The notes: generated by a model not told the origin, from the sequence alone. A stretch of DNA of 64,000 nucleotides from Solea solea (GCF_958295425.1 NC_081141.1:28628855-28692854); one strand, 5' to 3'. Numbered from the stretch's first letter, positions 11,387 through 26,298 are shown. Numbers and translations are program-made.

Positions 11387-14300
11387 TTAGTTGCCGTCGT
11401 TCCAGTCTGTGACCTTGTTGTACTCCTGAATCTTCTGCTTGATGTGAGAGAGCTTGTTCTTCAGATACTCACACCTGTCCCTTTTCTCCACAAAGGTCGG
11501 GTCCTGACAAGGAGAAAATAACAGATACTGAGCAAACACTCAAATACATTATACACACACACACACACACACTAACAAATGCTACAAAATCAACAAAACT
11601 AGAAAATATTCACATTTAAGAAGCTGGAAAATGACAGAAAGTAGAAAATATTCACATTTAAGAAGCTGGAAAATTACAGAAAGTAGAAAACATTCACATT
11701 TAAGAAGCTGGAAAATGACAGAAAGTAGAAAACATTCACATTTAAGAAGTTGGAAAATGACAGAAAGCAGAAAATATTCATATTTAAGAAGCTGAAAAAT
11801 GACAGAAAGTAGAAAATATTCACATTTAAGAAGCTGGAAAATGACAGAAAGTAAAAAATATTCACATTTAAGAAGCTGGAAAATGACAGAAAGTAGAAAA
11901 TATTCACATTTAAGAAGCTGAAAATGACAGAAAGTAGAAAATATTCACATTTAAGAAGCTGAAAATGACAGAAAGTAGAAAATATTCACATTTAGAAGGT
12001 GACAAATGACAGACAGTAGAAAATATTCACATTTAAGAAGCTGGAAAATTACAGAAAGTAGAAAATATTCACATTTAAGAAGCTGGAAAATAACAGAAAG
12101 TAGAAAATATTCACATTTAAGAAGCTGAAAATGACAGAAAGTAGAAAATATTCACATTTAATAAGCTGAAAAACGACAGAAAATAGAAAATATTAACATT
12201 TAAGAAGCTGAAAAATGACAGAAAGTAGAAAATATTCACATTTAAGAAGCTGAAAATGACAGAAAGTAGAAAATATTCACATTTAAGAAGCTGAAAAGAT
12301 CAGAAATCAAACTGATGAATTGATTATCATTTAAGTCAGTGTATGAACACGGTAACACAAGGTAAATACTCACAGCTTTCTTCCTCTGATATTCCATCAA
12401 AATGCCGTTGATTCTCTCCTTCTCCTGTAAAAACAGTTCTCATGTTAGCAGACACATGTAGCACATGTATAATCCCGTTTGTGTGTGTGGATTAGACGGT
12501 GAGACTGTTACCATCTGGCTGGACGGCCGTGCGTAGAGGTCACTCATCATCTTGTCCATCTCCTCAAACCTGGCGGCCATCACCTGGACCTCAGCGTGCA
12601 GCTCCTTGTACTCGGCGTACTGGTCTTTGAACACGGCTCTGTACTGGTCCCGCTCTTCATCCGTGCGTATGCTGGGATATTTACTGGAGACACGGGGACA
12701 ACGCGGTCGTCTTTTATTATAATCTGAACATTGTTGTTCTGCTGTTAAAGGTTTAGTGCCACAGCCTTAAACGTGACACATGTGATTTGTTTTCACATTT
12801 TCATGTCTTTTACACACTCATATTCCAATTTATGCTCTAATTTTGTGGTTTTACACAAATTTTCTTCTTTTATGGCCTCAATTTTCATTCTTAGGCTCAC
12901 ATTCTCATGTTTTACACCCCCATATTCTGTTTTACACTCTCATATTGTGGTTTTACGTTGTCACTTCTGAGTTTTTACACTCATTTTCATTCTTACGCTC
13001 TCATTTTTGTGTGTCTACGCTCACATTTTCTAACTTATGCTCTCATTCTGTGGTTTTATGTAGTCATTTTTGTATTTTTACACAAATTTTACGCTTTCAT
13101 AATCTATTTTATGCTCTCGTTTTTGTGTTTTTTTTTACACTCAGATTTTCACGTTTTACACCCTCATAATCGAGGGTACATTCATAATTAATGCAGCTAA
13201 ATGACATCATTCCTCATTCCGTTCTCCTAAATCTAACTAATTAACTGTGTCAGAGGCATTTTAAGACCTTAGAACATGGGATTTAACACAGTGGTTTGTC
13301 TGTCTTTTATCATCTTTTATATCATTATTTTAATCCGATGTTTTTAATCAGATGTTTAACTTGAGAGAAAAACCACTCACGCGACGTAGTCGGCGATGAC
13401 CACAGGTTTGGGGATGTGTCCGGCTGGAATGTGACCCTGCAGAATCTCCGGCTGCAGCATTTTCTCAGGAGCGCCGAGCACGCTGTTCGCCGCGTCCATG
13501 ATGTCGGGCTGCAGGGTGGGGAGGGGCGTCGTCTCTGAGGCTCTGGAGGCGGGACCGAGCTACAGGGAGAGGAGCATGTGATCACTTTTATTTTACAGTT
13601 TAATGTTTACTAACAAACACAACGTGTGTTACTTACTATAGACAGAGGAACTGATGATCCAATTGTTTTCATCTAAGAAGAAGAGAAGGCGAGTTATTCA
13701 TGTGTTCATAATCGTGTCTGTGTGTGTGTGTGTGTGTGTGTCAGACCTCCATCGCCAGCCCCTCCTTCCTCATCCTCGCCGCCTCGTGACGCCACAGCTT
13801 CAGACACACGGCGGCGCTGATGAAGTACAGCACCATGGTGATGAAGAGGAAGACGATGGCCGCCGTCTGACCCGCCTCCGTGCGGCAGAACGCGCCGTTC
13901 ACGCCGTTGTTGAACACCGGCATGTTGCACATCCCCCCCCGCGTGGTGTCCCGCACGTAGACCACGCCCGCGGCGACGAAGAGCACGGCCAGGACCAGGT
14001 TTATGGTGCACTCTGTGAGCGGCCACCAGGACGAGTCCAGGAGGATGGTCCTGTAGTACATGGACATGCCGAGGACGACCAGAATGACGGTCACGATCCA
14101 CGCCACGCCGGCCACCACCAGGACGAACGGAGTCTTGGGGCCCGTGTACTGGTAACCGCCCCCGACTCCACCGATGCCTCCGCCGAGTCCACCGAACAGC
14201 TGCGGCCCGGAGTATCCGTACATGTTGAACCACTCGTTGTCTTTGTGAACGTAAGCGCAGACGCAGGCGAACACGGCCGCGCCGAGGAGCAGCTGCACGC

Positions 14301-14991
14301 AGCCCAGGATCCTCAGCAGCCCGGGCCACGACTTCATGTAGGCGTAGCGCTGGTGGTATTCCTCCACGCGCTCCTGGTACGTCTGCGACGAGACGTTGCT
14401 GTTGACGGCGGACGCAGACGTGAGCGCCTCGGCGCCGAGCATCAGCCCGTCCTGCTCTTTGCTGGTGACGTAGCTGGCTCCGGAGTTACCGTTGCGGCCC
14501 CAGTAGGAGCCGGGGAGCGAGGGAGAGGGAGGTGCGGAGTGCGGCGGGGAGCAGGGGACACCCGGCGTGGTGCGGCTTTTGCCACTCTTCTTGGACGACG
14601 GTGCGGGAGAGTCAGGAGCAGGCTGATCCGACGGAGGTGGGAGGGACCAGCGCTTGCTGCCACGGTTACCGCTGTTGCTACGGAAGAAGTTCTTGACGGA
14701 GTCGGGGATGAAGCGACGGACCGGCTTGATGTCCATGGCGTCACAGTCGCCCTCTGCCGGCTCGTCGTCGCTGGGCGGGTAGAAGGACTCGGGTCCGATG
14801 GCTGCCTGGTCGGGGAGAGGCGGCGGAGGAAGCGGGTCCAAGCTGACGGCCTGTGCCGGTCCACGCAGCGGAGGCGGAGGCAGCGGGAAGTCCCTGTCCG
14901 GCCATGCGTAGTCGTTAGGGACCTGGTCATAAAGAGGGACCTCCCGGACCCGGTCAAACCTGGAGACAGAACCAACTCCACCTGAAGACAT
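11387..14991 (-). CDS. marveld2: Tricellulin (MARVEL domain-containing protein 2)
   Basis: Seals tricellular junctions together with occludin. Minus-strand coding exons: 14991-13747, 13672-13637, 13559-13381, 12683-12512, 12424-12374 and 11503-11387 (stop at 11389-11387). All junctions are GT-AG with consistent phase, giving 599 residues (human protein 558). The N-terminal 220 residues are cytoplasmic and proline-rich, with the conserved [10 protein letters not shown] block at 89-98. Four membrane segments lie at about 224-247, 288-309, 328-346 and 375-397. Loop 1 is Gly-rich, and the invariant [14 protein letters not shown] precedes segment 2. [14 protein letters not shown] linker leads to the C-terminal ELL coiled coil ([19 protein letters not shown], ending [15 protein letters not shown]). 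I chose the ATG at 14991. The frame stays open upstream to 15012, but with no ATG, and that stretch follows an acceptor at 15012, so it is 5' UTR. The first coding exon is markedly GC-rich compared with its surroundings. Confidence 0.95.
11598..12305. repeat. 41-42 bp minisatellite, about 17 copies, in the last marveld2 intron
   Basis: The unit contains AATATTCACATTTAAGAAGC followed by TGGAAAATGACAGAAAGTAG, repeated head-to-tail with few substitutions and some one-base length changes. The unit matches the internal block of the family A interspersed element (compare 61232-61310 and 63370-63415), so the array probably arose by local amplification of one inserted copy. It encodes no plausible protein. 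Confidence 0.9.
13717..13740. repeat. (GT)n tract beside a marveld2 splice donor
   Basis: On the minus strand this reads (CA)n starting within ten bases of the donor that ends the large first coding exon (GTCTGACACAC). Confidence 0.85.
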
Positions 14992-15011
14992 CAGGACCTG
15001 GACTCTGATCA

Positions 15012-15900
15012 CTGCGGAGAAAGTAGAAAACTGGAGTTTTCACTTCATTTTAGCACTTTAAAAAAATGTTTTAAGTCTGACACAATCAGTCACATGACCT
15101 TGCAGGTTGTAAACCCACCATTTGAAAATAAATAAAAATATACAGTATATATTCACAGTCAAAATAGGTTTAAAAACGGAATTTAAGGCTTTGAAAACAT
15201 TGCTTTTTAGGATTCATCAAATCAGTGTCTCAAAATAAAGATCTCATTTCATTTTTAAACTGATGAACACTGGATTTTCTCTCCAAAATAAAATCCACTT
15301 TATACAAATTAATATCATAAAACTCCACATTAAAATAAAAGTAATTTCGCCTACATTATGTTCACAGTATTACCAATAGTCGTGAATACATAGGATTCAA
15401 AAAGTTAATTTCCAATCTTTTGAGATTCAACACAAAAGACTATTGACTGTAGATTTGATTGATTGACTTCACGTAGCCACCAGGTGTCATCCATCCATCA
15501 CTCCCTGTACCACCTATGCTAAGCTAACTGCTAAGCCGTAGCTACTCATAAACACCTGGTCCTAACAGCTGTGAACACGCTAGCATGAGCTGGCAGAAAA
15601 CGGGGAGCCGAGCAATTTGCTACCTCCACACTAAACAAGCAAATAAAGTAAAAATAAAAAATAAAAAATGTATATTTTAGATATGAAACGTTCAGAAGTG
15701 ACGGTTCAGTTTTATATCGACAAACACAACAGGTGTTACGGACAGGTGTGAACTGCTGACTCATTCATTCACCGTGTTCACTGTTCATATTCCTGCTATT
15801 AAACGAAAACACGACGTTTCATATTCAACAATTAAACACAAACTCACCAGTTGATGATTTTTCCGTCTGTTTAGGGTTTTTTTCCCCCTCAGTGAAGCAG
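15012..15900 (-). other. marveld2: marveld2 5' UTR intron and probable non-coding first exon
   Basis: An acceptor (CTCCGCAG on the minus strand) opens the coding exon at 15011. Upstream, a donor GTGAGTT (complement of 15841-15847) ends a probable untranslated exon starting near 15848-15900. The intron between is AT-rich with no other exon visible. Confidence 0.45.
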
Positions 15901-15959
15901 GTTCACACAAACCTGTCTGACTCCCTGTCTCTGTCAGACTCACCTGACCGGTCTGACCG

Positions 15960-16440
15960 GCCCCATGGTGCCTTCACGGCCCCTGAAAGGCCTCATGGCA
16001 CGTTCAGGGCCCCTGACTCTATCCGCCGGTGGTGCGTTCACGGCCTCTCACCAGTTTCATGGTGCCTTCATGGCCCCTGACGCTATCCGCCCGTGGTGTG
16101 TTCATGGCCTCACGTTGTGCTCACAGCTTCTCATCAGCTTCATGGTGCGTTCACGGCCTCTGGCCGGCTTCATGGTGTGTTCACGAACCCCGAATGCCTT
16201 TCATGGTGTGTTCATTGTCTCCGTTAGGTACGATGCAGCGTCAACGGCGTTTGACCGTCTTCGTGGTATGTTCACGGCCCCGGACATGCTTCATGGTGCG
16301 TTCACAGCCTCTGCCAGGGCCCCTTGGTGCGTTCACGGCCCCGGACCGTCTTCGTGGTGCGTTCACAATCAATCTGACCTCTCCCCCTGGTGCGTTCAGT
16401 TTGTGAAGGGCCTCACGGTGCCTTCACGGCCACCTCTGAC
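15960..16440. repeat. GC-rich minisatellite, roughly 30-bp degenerate unit, upstream of marveld2
   Basis: About 15 imperfect units built round TTCATGGTGCGTTCACGGCC, with variants CCTTCACGGCC and TCGTGGTGCGTTCACG. It lies within about 60 bp upstream of the probable marveld2 first exon. It leaves long frames open on the plus strand (15965-16489), but the product is just the translated repeat. Confidence 0.85.
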
Positions 16441-16767
16441 ATCCACATTCCCAGTCTTCTATTTATTTCTCTTTAATTTTCAAGGCTGAGTTAATTGATT
16501 TTATTTTGTGTTATGGAACTCATTTGGTGTCTTTATTTAAGTCTACGATGATAATTACATACACAATACAAAACATCGTACATGAAAGAAATAAACTCCT
16601 CTAAAAAGTACAACTTTAGCTTTTAAACCACACGCATCACATATATACTTATAATATTAAACATGCGAGAATAAAACACATTATTATGGTGGGGCATGTT
16701 GTAAATATGAACACAAACACAAATGAGGGTACAAAATCTCTTTATTTATATGTTCCAGTGTGACATA

Positions 16768-16810
<43 letters not shown>

Positions 16811-17740
16811 CACCTTTTTTATCACACATTTCCAGTTAACCCAGTCTGTTTTGTATAGTTTTAGTAATTTATCTACATTAGTCATCATATTTAATGTTAA
16901 ATATCTCCTCTAATCAGTCAACACGACTCACACTTTTGGCGAGTCTTTATCTTTCCAGACAAATATTGACCTCGGCAACAAACATCAGCTTCAAACAAAC
17001 GCATTTGTCCACAGACTGCACTGATTGTATCTCACGTTTGGTTTGCACTAAATTAACTTTTAAGTCAATGTGCACAAGAGTGGACTAACTACTGATAAAA
17101 ACAAATAGAAAGTCAAGTTTCAACATTTTAGCTTGATTTTTAAACATTACTGGCCCCAAAAAATATTCTTAAAATTGTCTCCCATGCTTTGTGACTTTAT
17201 GTCACTTCATAATAGATAAACATTACTAATCAAGTAAACACGTCATTTATGTCATTGTTTGTTCCCTAAAATGTCAGAAAATGTTCCCAAACTATGACGT
17301 TCTCAACTGTCCGCAAACTAGTCCGGTGCCTTTGTGGAGCAAAGACACGGGAAGATAAAATTCACATTTAAGAAAAATCATTTATAAAAAACCACACACA
17401 CACACACACACACTCAAAATGATTAATAAATGATCAAATCAGCTGGCGATTGATTTAGTGATTGATTAATATTCAAATAAATGAATGAACCGTTGTAGCC
17501 TGAGAGAAAATGCAGCAGGAAAATTTAATCCAGGCTCCAGATTTGGGAACTCGAATTTCTATTTCTCTCTTTCCGGTATCCATCCATCCATCTTCTACCA
17601 CTTTATTCTCTGTGTTCTAAGGAAAAAGCTTTATTTCTGAAATTATTCGATAGTATAATCAAATAATATCGCTCCACCACTCATGTTACTGTATATCGCC
17701 CAGTACCAGGTACCAGCTACAGTGGAAAAAAGAAGCGCCA
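16441..17740. other. Intergenic region between marveld2 and fam151b
   Basis: AT-rich, with a (TA)n run at about 16770-16806 and a (CA)n run at about 17394-17413. Minus-strand AATAAA hexamers at 17630-17635 and 17602-17607 (TTTATT on the plus strand) are candidate poly(A) signals for fam151b, 110-140 bp past its stop. No gene seen. Confidence 0.5.
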
Positions 17741-21058
<3,318 letters not shown>

Positions 21059-21059
21059 C

Positions 21060-23260
21060 GTCCCTAAGAAACAACCACTAAACGAGTAGATAGATAAACG
21101 AACACAAACTCGTGACTGCAGCAGCGTCTGAGTCTGCGGCTGAAGTGAAACTCATCCTCCAGCGCCACCGACGCTCGTTTGTACTTTAAATGAAAGATGG
21201 GATTAAAATCCAGCTGGGCGGATCACCAGAAGTGACGTAGAAATCCGCGATGTAAACATTGGTTTGCGGAAGTGAAACTAGCACCGGAAGCACTTTTCTT
21301 TCGAAATAAAAGTCCACGTCGTCTGTTGTGTACCGTTTGTGACATTCAACAGGGTTTCTGGACAAAAATGTAATATAAAAATACTTTACAGTGATTATGT
21401 AAGTATGTTACCAGAAAATGACATTAAGACACTTAAAAATGTATATACATATATATTACGGAAGTAAAAGTCTTAACGTTTATGACATTTACTGTACTTA
21501 AGTATCAAATGGGTGAAAACTGTAGTTTTTAAAGCTGTTCATCAAGACTAGAAAAGCTCTATATAAATACAGACCATAATACCAACTCTTCTTCTCCTAA
21601 TGTTATTTGTTAGAGAGTAAGACGAAATGTAGTGGAGTAAAAGTAACCTATTAAATATAAATAAAGTAAAATACATATACTGAACACAGTACAGTAACAA
21701 AGTATTTGTATTAGTATTTAATTACATTCTCTTTCTTACTTCTATTTTTTATAGTATTGGTCTTAATTTATTGCTTATTTCATATTGTTTTTTGTGTGTG
21801 TATTTGTCACTTGTCAACCTCTGACCATTCTGCTGCCGTAACAACTGAATTTCCCCAGTGTGGATCAATCTAATCTAATCTAATGAAATCTAACCACTGA
21901 ATTCCTGTACCTGTACTCTACGTATCTGGTCTGTTTGTACATGATTAAAGAATATGAGTAAAAAAGAGAACACCTTTTATTTTGAAAGGTTTGAATTCAA
22001 CATGTCTTCGGTGATCATGTGTCAGTGGTTACCAACCAGCAGCTGGTTAAACCAGCATTTATTTACAGATGCTGTTTTTCCTCCGCTCTTAAAGTACAGT
22101 GCGTACAAATGAGTGTTACTAAGGTAAACTATGGTGGCCTTCACGAACCAGAAAGGAAGTTTGTTTTTCTTAAAAAAAATTTAATGTAAAAACAACAAAA
22201 AGGACACTTTTAAAGCCATTCTACACACATACAAACACATTTATGGGTGGTAAAGGGTTAAAGTTAAGGTTATCTGCCAGTAAACTCAATAAAAAGTGTG
22301 GTTTGGTTCAGTTGCTTCCTGTTTCGTGTTCTCTTACCACAGAATTCATAGTTCCATTTTGGCCGACTTCACTTTGTCTGACAGGTTCTATTTAAGACGT
22401 CTCTTGATTCAATAGGTCTGGCAGTAATCAGGCCTGGGTGTGGCAAGTAAAATTTTCCCAAAAATATGACTAACCACAGTGACCTGATGATGGGGGGCAA
22501 TTACTTTTTCACATGGGGCCATGTAGGTTTGGATAGTTTTTCCCCATAATGAATAAAATCATCATTTAAAAACTGCATTTTGTGTTAACTTGGGTTGTCT
22601 TTGTCTAATATTTAAGTTTGTTTGATGATCTGAAACATTTAAGTGTGACAAACAACTGTAGCGTTAGGGTGACTTTTCCTCCACTACATTTCCTCTAACT
22701 CTCTTTGTTACTCGTTACTACAAAATAAAATCAGAAGAAGAAGAGTTGGTATTATGGTCTGTTTTTATATAGAGCTTTTCTAGTCGTGATGAGCTGCTTT
22801 ACACTACAGTTTTCACACATTCACACGCTGCAACATGTCGTTAAGTGTCTTTGCTCAAGGACACACATATAGACGAGCAGAGCCAGGAATTTAACCCACA
22901 ACCTTCCAGTTTGAAAAACAACTTGCCCAACCACTGAGTCACCATGGCAAATTCACTTCCGATACTCAAGTAAAGTAAATGTCTTTTTACTTAAAAGTGA
23001 ATTTAACTTCTACCAAAGTCATTTTCTGGCAACATACTTGTACTTTTACTCACCAAGTATCAATTTAAGGTACTTTTATACGAGACTGCATCGTTCTGTC
23101 AATCATCTAAATGTTTTAAATCATATTTTTTTATGTTTTGATGTTTCCTATTTATTCACTCACTCATAAGCATTAAACATGCGATATTGTTTCAACTTTT
23201 GTTTAGAACCATAACTTTTTTGTGTGTGTGCGTTTCTCGGCACAAATCATCGCACAAACA
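21060..23260. other. Intergenic region upstream of fam151b
   Basis: Probable fam151b promoter and 5' UTR lie in 21060-21300, moderately GC-rich. Beyond that are repeat remnants. A shared tail (GACTAGAAAAGCTCTATATA at about 21548) recurs inverted near 22765-22785. A tRNA-like SINE body lies at 22755-22945. A block at 22430-22670 (GGGGCCATGTAGGTTTGGAT) resembles a DNA-transposon end. Confidence 0.5.
22755..22945 (-). mobile_element. tRNA-derived SINE
   Basis: On the minus strand it starts GGTGACTCAGTGGTTGGGCAAG, has a B-box-like GGTTAAATTCC, then the CCTTGAGCAAAGACACTTAA stretch common to teleost tRNA SINEs. It ends with the same GAGCTTTTCTAG tail seen at 21548. The layout parallels the copy at 57165-57335. 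Confidence 0.6.
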
Positions 23261-23513
23261 TTATTAGACACAAGACATTATCCCAAAAATGAGGCGGTTT
23301 ATGAGCTTTTAAAGCCATTCCAATCTGGAAACACACATTATTTAGACTTAGACTTCCTTTTGCACAGAAAACACAGCAGTGAAACTGGCAACAAAACTTT
23401 GTTGCTTGGCAACCGGGAAAAAACACCAACACAGCATTGAATTGTGAGGTAGTTACTGTAAACTATGATTCAAGAAAAAATAAATGGAAGAAGAAGAAGA
23501 AGAAGAAGAAGAA

Positions 23514-23555
23514 GAGAGGCGCCAAAGCCATTATCAAGATGGTGAAGGACAATCC
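23514..23555 (+). pseudogene. Exon fragment of the downstream nucleoside hydrolase, copy 1
   Basis: 42 bp identical by eye to 28043-28084 of the second conserved coding exon, reading GAKAIIKMVKDNP. It then breaks exactly at AATCC and joins sequence homologous to the intron about 125 bp further on (28209 onward). No start, no splice donor, and (AAG)n immediately before it, so it is a non-functional fragment. Confidence 0.85.
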
Positions 23556-24241
23556 CAAACCCCTTAACCTTAACCATCACAACTAAATGCCTTTAACTTA
23601 ACCCTAAGCTAACCTTAAGATAAACCTTGACGATAACCAGTTTAGAACTGCAACTAACAATTATTTTCATGATCAATTAATCTGTCAATTATTTCTCAAT
23701 TCATTGTTTTGTTGTTTGGTCCAGAAAATGGCAGAAATTGTTGAAAAATGTTGATCCAAAACTTGACCAGTTAAGCACTACATGGTCTGTAAAAAGTTGT
23801 GGTTCATCTGGATGGTGAATGAGTGAATGATTGTATGGGGATGTTTTCTATCTGGTGGATGAACATGATCTAATCATAACCATTCATTTCCTGACATTTT
23901 CATCCGGACATTTTTGACCCTAACACCATAAGTGTGACAAATTTGATTTCAATGTGATTATTTGTTCACATGATTAGACACAAGACATTTCCCCCGAAGC
24001 CTTTATCTTACAAAAACGAGGCGGTTTATGAGCTTTTAAAGCCACTCCATACATCTGGAAACACGTATTATTTAGACTTAGACTTAGACTTCCTTTTATT
24101 GTCATTGCACAGAAAACACAGCAGTGAAACTGGCAACGAAATTTGCTTGGCAACTGGAAAAAACACCAACACAGCATTGAATTGTGAGGTAGTTACTGTA
24201 AACTATGATTCAAGAAAAAATAAATAGAAGAAGAAGAAGAA

Positions 24242-24283
24242 GAGAGGCGCCAAAGCCATTATCAAGATGGTGAAGGACAATCC
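24242..24283 (+). pseudogene. Exon fragment of the downstream nucleoside hydrolase, copy 2
   Basis: The same 42-bp fragment with the same break point as copy 1, so the fragment formed once and was then duplicated along with its flanks. Confidence 0.85.
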
Positions 24284-24798
24284 CAAACCCCTTAACCTTA
24301 ACCATCACAACTAAATGCCTTTAACTTAACCCTAAGCTAACCTTAAGATAAACCTTGACCATAACCAGTTTAGAACTGCAACTAACGATTATTTCATGAT
24401 CAATTAATCTGTCAATTATTTCTCAATTCATTGTTTTGTTGTTTGGTCCAGAAAATGGCAGTAATTGATGAAAAATGTTGATCCAAAACTTGACCAGTTA
24501 AGCACCACATGGTCTGTAAAAAGTTGTGGTTCATCTGGATGGTGAATGAGTGAATGATTGTATGGGGATGTTTTCTATCTGGTGGATGAACATGATCTAA
24601 TCATATCCATTCATTTCCTGACATTTTTGACCCTAACACCATAAGTGTGACAAATTTGATTTGAAAGTGATTATTTGTTAATATGATTACCCACAAGCCA
24701 TTTCCCCGAAGCCTTTATCTTAAATAACAGTTAAAATATTGCAGTGATGTCACCGCGACATTCCTGGGGAGGAGTTTCTGCTGGATTTGCATACACTT

Positions 24799-24802
<4 letters not shown>

Positions 24803-24832
<30 letters not shown>
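24803..24832. repeat. (GT)n microsatellite
   Basis: About 15 GT units just upstream of the putative first exon of the nucleoside hydrolase. Confidence 0.9.
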
Positions 24833-24835
<3 letters not shown>

Positions 24836-24860
24836 ATAACTGTAGGTCAGAGCAGTCAGG

Positions 24861-24937
24861 ATGCAGATGCAGCAGCAGCAGCAGCAGCAGCCTCTTCACT
24901 CTCACACCGTCAACCAGAGTCAGGATCCATTACCCAG
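24861..24937 (+). other. Putative polyglutamine first exon of the nucleoside hydrolase
   Basis: The ATG at 24861 is followed by a run of CAG codons and PLHSHTVNQSQDPLP, then a good donor (CAG|GTGAGA). The two leftover bases plus the T at 27649 make AGT, and the frame runs through AGG into the conserved ATG at 27653. The region upstream has an ATTTGCAT octamer and a TGATGTCACC element that could serve a promoter. It could equally be a 5' UTR exon with a fortuitously open frame. Confidence 0.4.
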
Positions 24938-26262
24938 GTGAGAGACTTTCACACCTTTCTCTCATTTCTTTTCATTTTTAGTAGCCAAAAAAACCAAACA
25001 ACATTGGACACACCCGGTGGCAGAATGATCACATTACACACTCACGTTACAGGTGTGGTGCGACAAAGTCAAAGAGATGAGCTCTAAAATATCCCCCGGG
25101 TCCGATTCAGTTTAAAAAACAGCACAAATAATAATATTCAAGGCAAATAGAAACGTTGTTTTCAGAGAGACAAGGAGGGGATACCATTTACGTGTGCGAG
25201 GACAACTTTAAAAAGTATGTGCACTTCAATCTCGGGGGTTCAATCATGGAACAGAAAACAGAAATCAGTTTAAAAGAATATACAAAATACAAATGTTAGG
25301 ATGAAGATGAGCAGCAGTTATATATACATATATATATATATACATATCATGTACAGCTGCTTTTCTACAAATTATTATTAATATCTTGCTGCAAAAACTG
25401 ATTTTCAATCACGTAAAATAAGCCTCGTTTCTGGGATATTGCTCCCATGGGTGGGGGTTTTTTTGCCTATAAAAAGAAGAACAATAATCTTGACAAATGT
25501 GGAAATATTGGTGAGAAAATAAAATGTTTGAAGGTTTTTTTCTCATTTAAAAAGCAGAAAAGATTATAAGATAGTTTACTCTGGAACCAGGGAACCATTA
25601 ACATGGTTGGGTGAGGCTAAACACTGTGTGATATACAGCTGCTTCTGCACGGATGAGATAAGAAGGTTAGGGTTAAGGTAAGGAAAAAATACTAAATATT
25701 TACTATAAGATAAATACATTTTATGCTTTAATTTTCCGGTAACAAGCTCATTGAATGAAAGGATTGCAGTGGCTAGTTTTAATTATTCTAGCCAAGATAA
25801 ATTTGCTTTCATTGTTGAATATTTGGCTTATATTATCCTTGTTTATTCTTGTTTATCTATTCATTCACATGATTGTTATCCACTGTATATATATACATAT
25901 ATATGTGTATATATATATGCATATATATATATTTATATATTTATACACTGATAGATGTATGGCACTGTTGTGTTACCTGTAATACCTGTAAAGGTCTAGT
26001 GTAAGCAGTAACATGCAGTACTACAGTATTACATTTGCCAAAAAGTGATTTGTGGCTGAAGAGTTCATTTTGCTTCAAAAACACTTGTTGAGAATGTCGT
26101 GTTTTTAAAACTTTAACCCACTCAGTGCTACAAGTGCAAGAATTTCAACAGGTAAAAGGGTTTAAGGGCGTGGTCCCATGGACTCAAATCCATTTCTGTA
26201 TATATCTCACGCTTCACTATGAACAGACTGTAGAAATGTTAATAAAAACCAGCAAAAGCATT

Positions 26263-26298
<36 letters not shown>

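Larger units (their letters stand above)
23264..24722. repeat. Tandem duplication, two units of about 710 bp plus a short third start
   Basis: Unit 1 (about 23264-23970) and unit 2 (about 23972-24683) are near-identical, and the first 35-40 bases recur again at 24684-24722. Each unit holds, in order, a repeat ending with ACTTAGACTTCCTTTT and cAGAAAACACAGCAGTGAAA (inverted copy at 30605-30775), an (AAG)n tract, and a 42-bp match to a nucleoside hydrolase exon. Then comes a stretch matching that gene's following intron (28209-28605). An obvious difference is the length of the AAG tract. Confidence 0.85.

Noticed and set aside
11598..12305. Regular array considered as CRISPR
   Set aside because: No unique spacers: the units are contiguous and similar over their whole length, inside an intron of a vertebrate gene.
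12773..13191. Overlapping 65-108 codon plus-strand frames
   Set aside because: Low-complexity TTTTACACTCATTTTC-type repeat in a marveld2 intron, open in more than one frame.
13654..14985. 443-codon plus-strand open frame
   Set aside because: It is the antisense shadow of the GC-rich first coding exon of marveld2; its translation is Arg/Val/Gly-rich with no family resemblance, while the minus strand is unmistakably tricellulin.
14992..15012. Upstream start for marveld2
   Set aside because: The frame stays open to 15012 but has no ATG there, and an acceptor (CTCCGCAG) ends at 15012, so this is 5' UTR.
15965..16489. 174-codon plus-strand frame
   Set aside because: Translation of a minisatellite; overlapping frames of the same region are also open with the same repetitive character, and there is no splice or start context.
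22430..22670. Tc1-like transposon
   Set aside because: Sequence resembles a fish DNA-transposon end but I cannot find the other terminus or a transposase piece, so it is left as an unnamed remnant.
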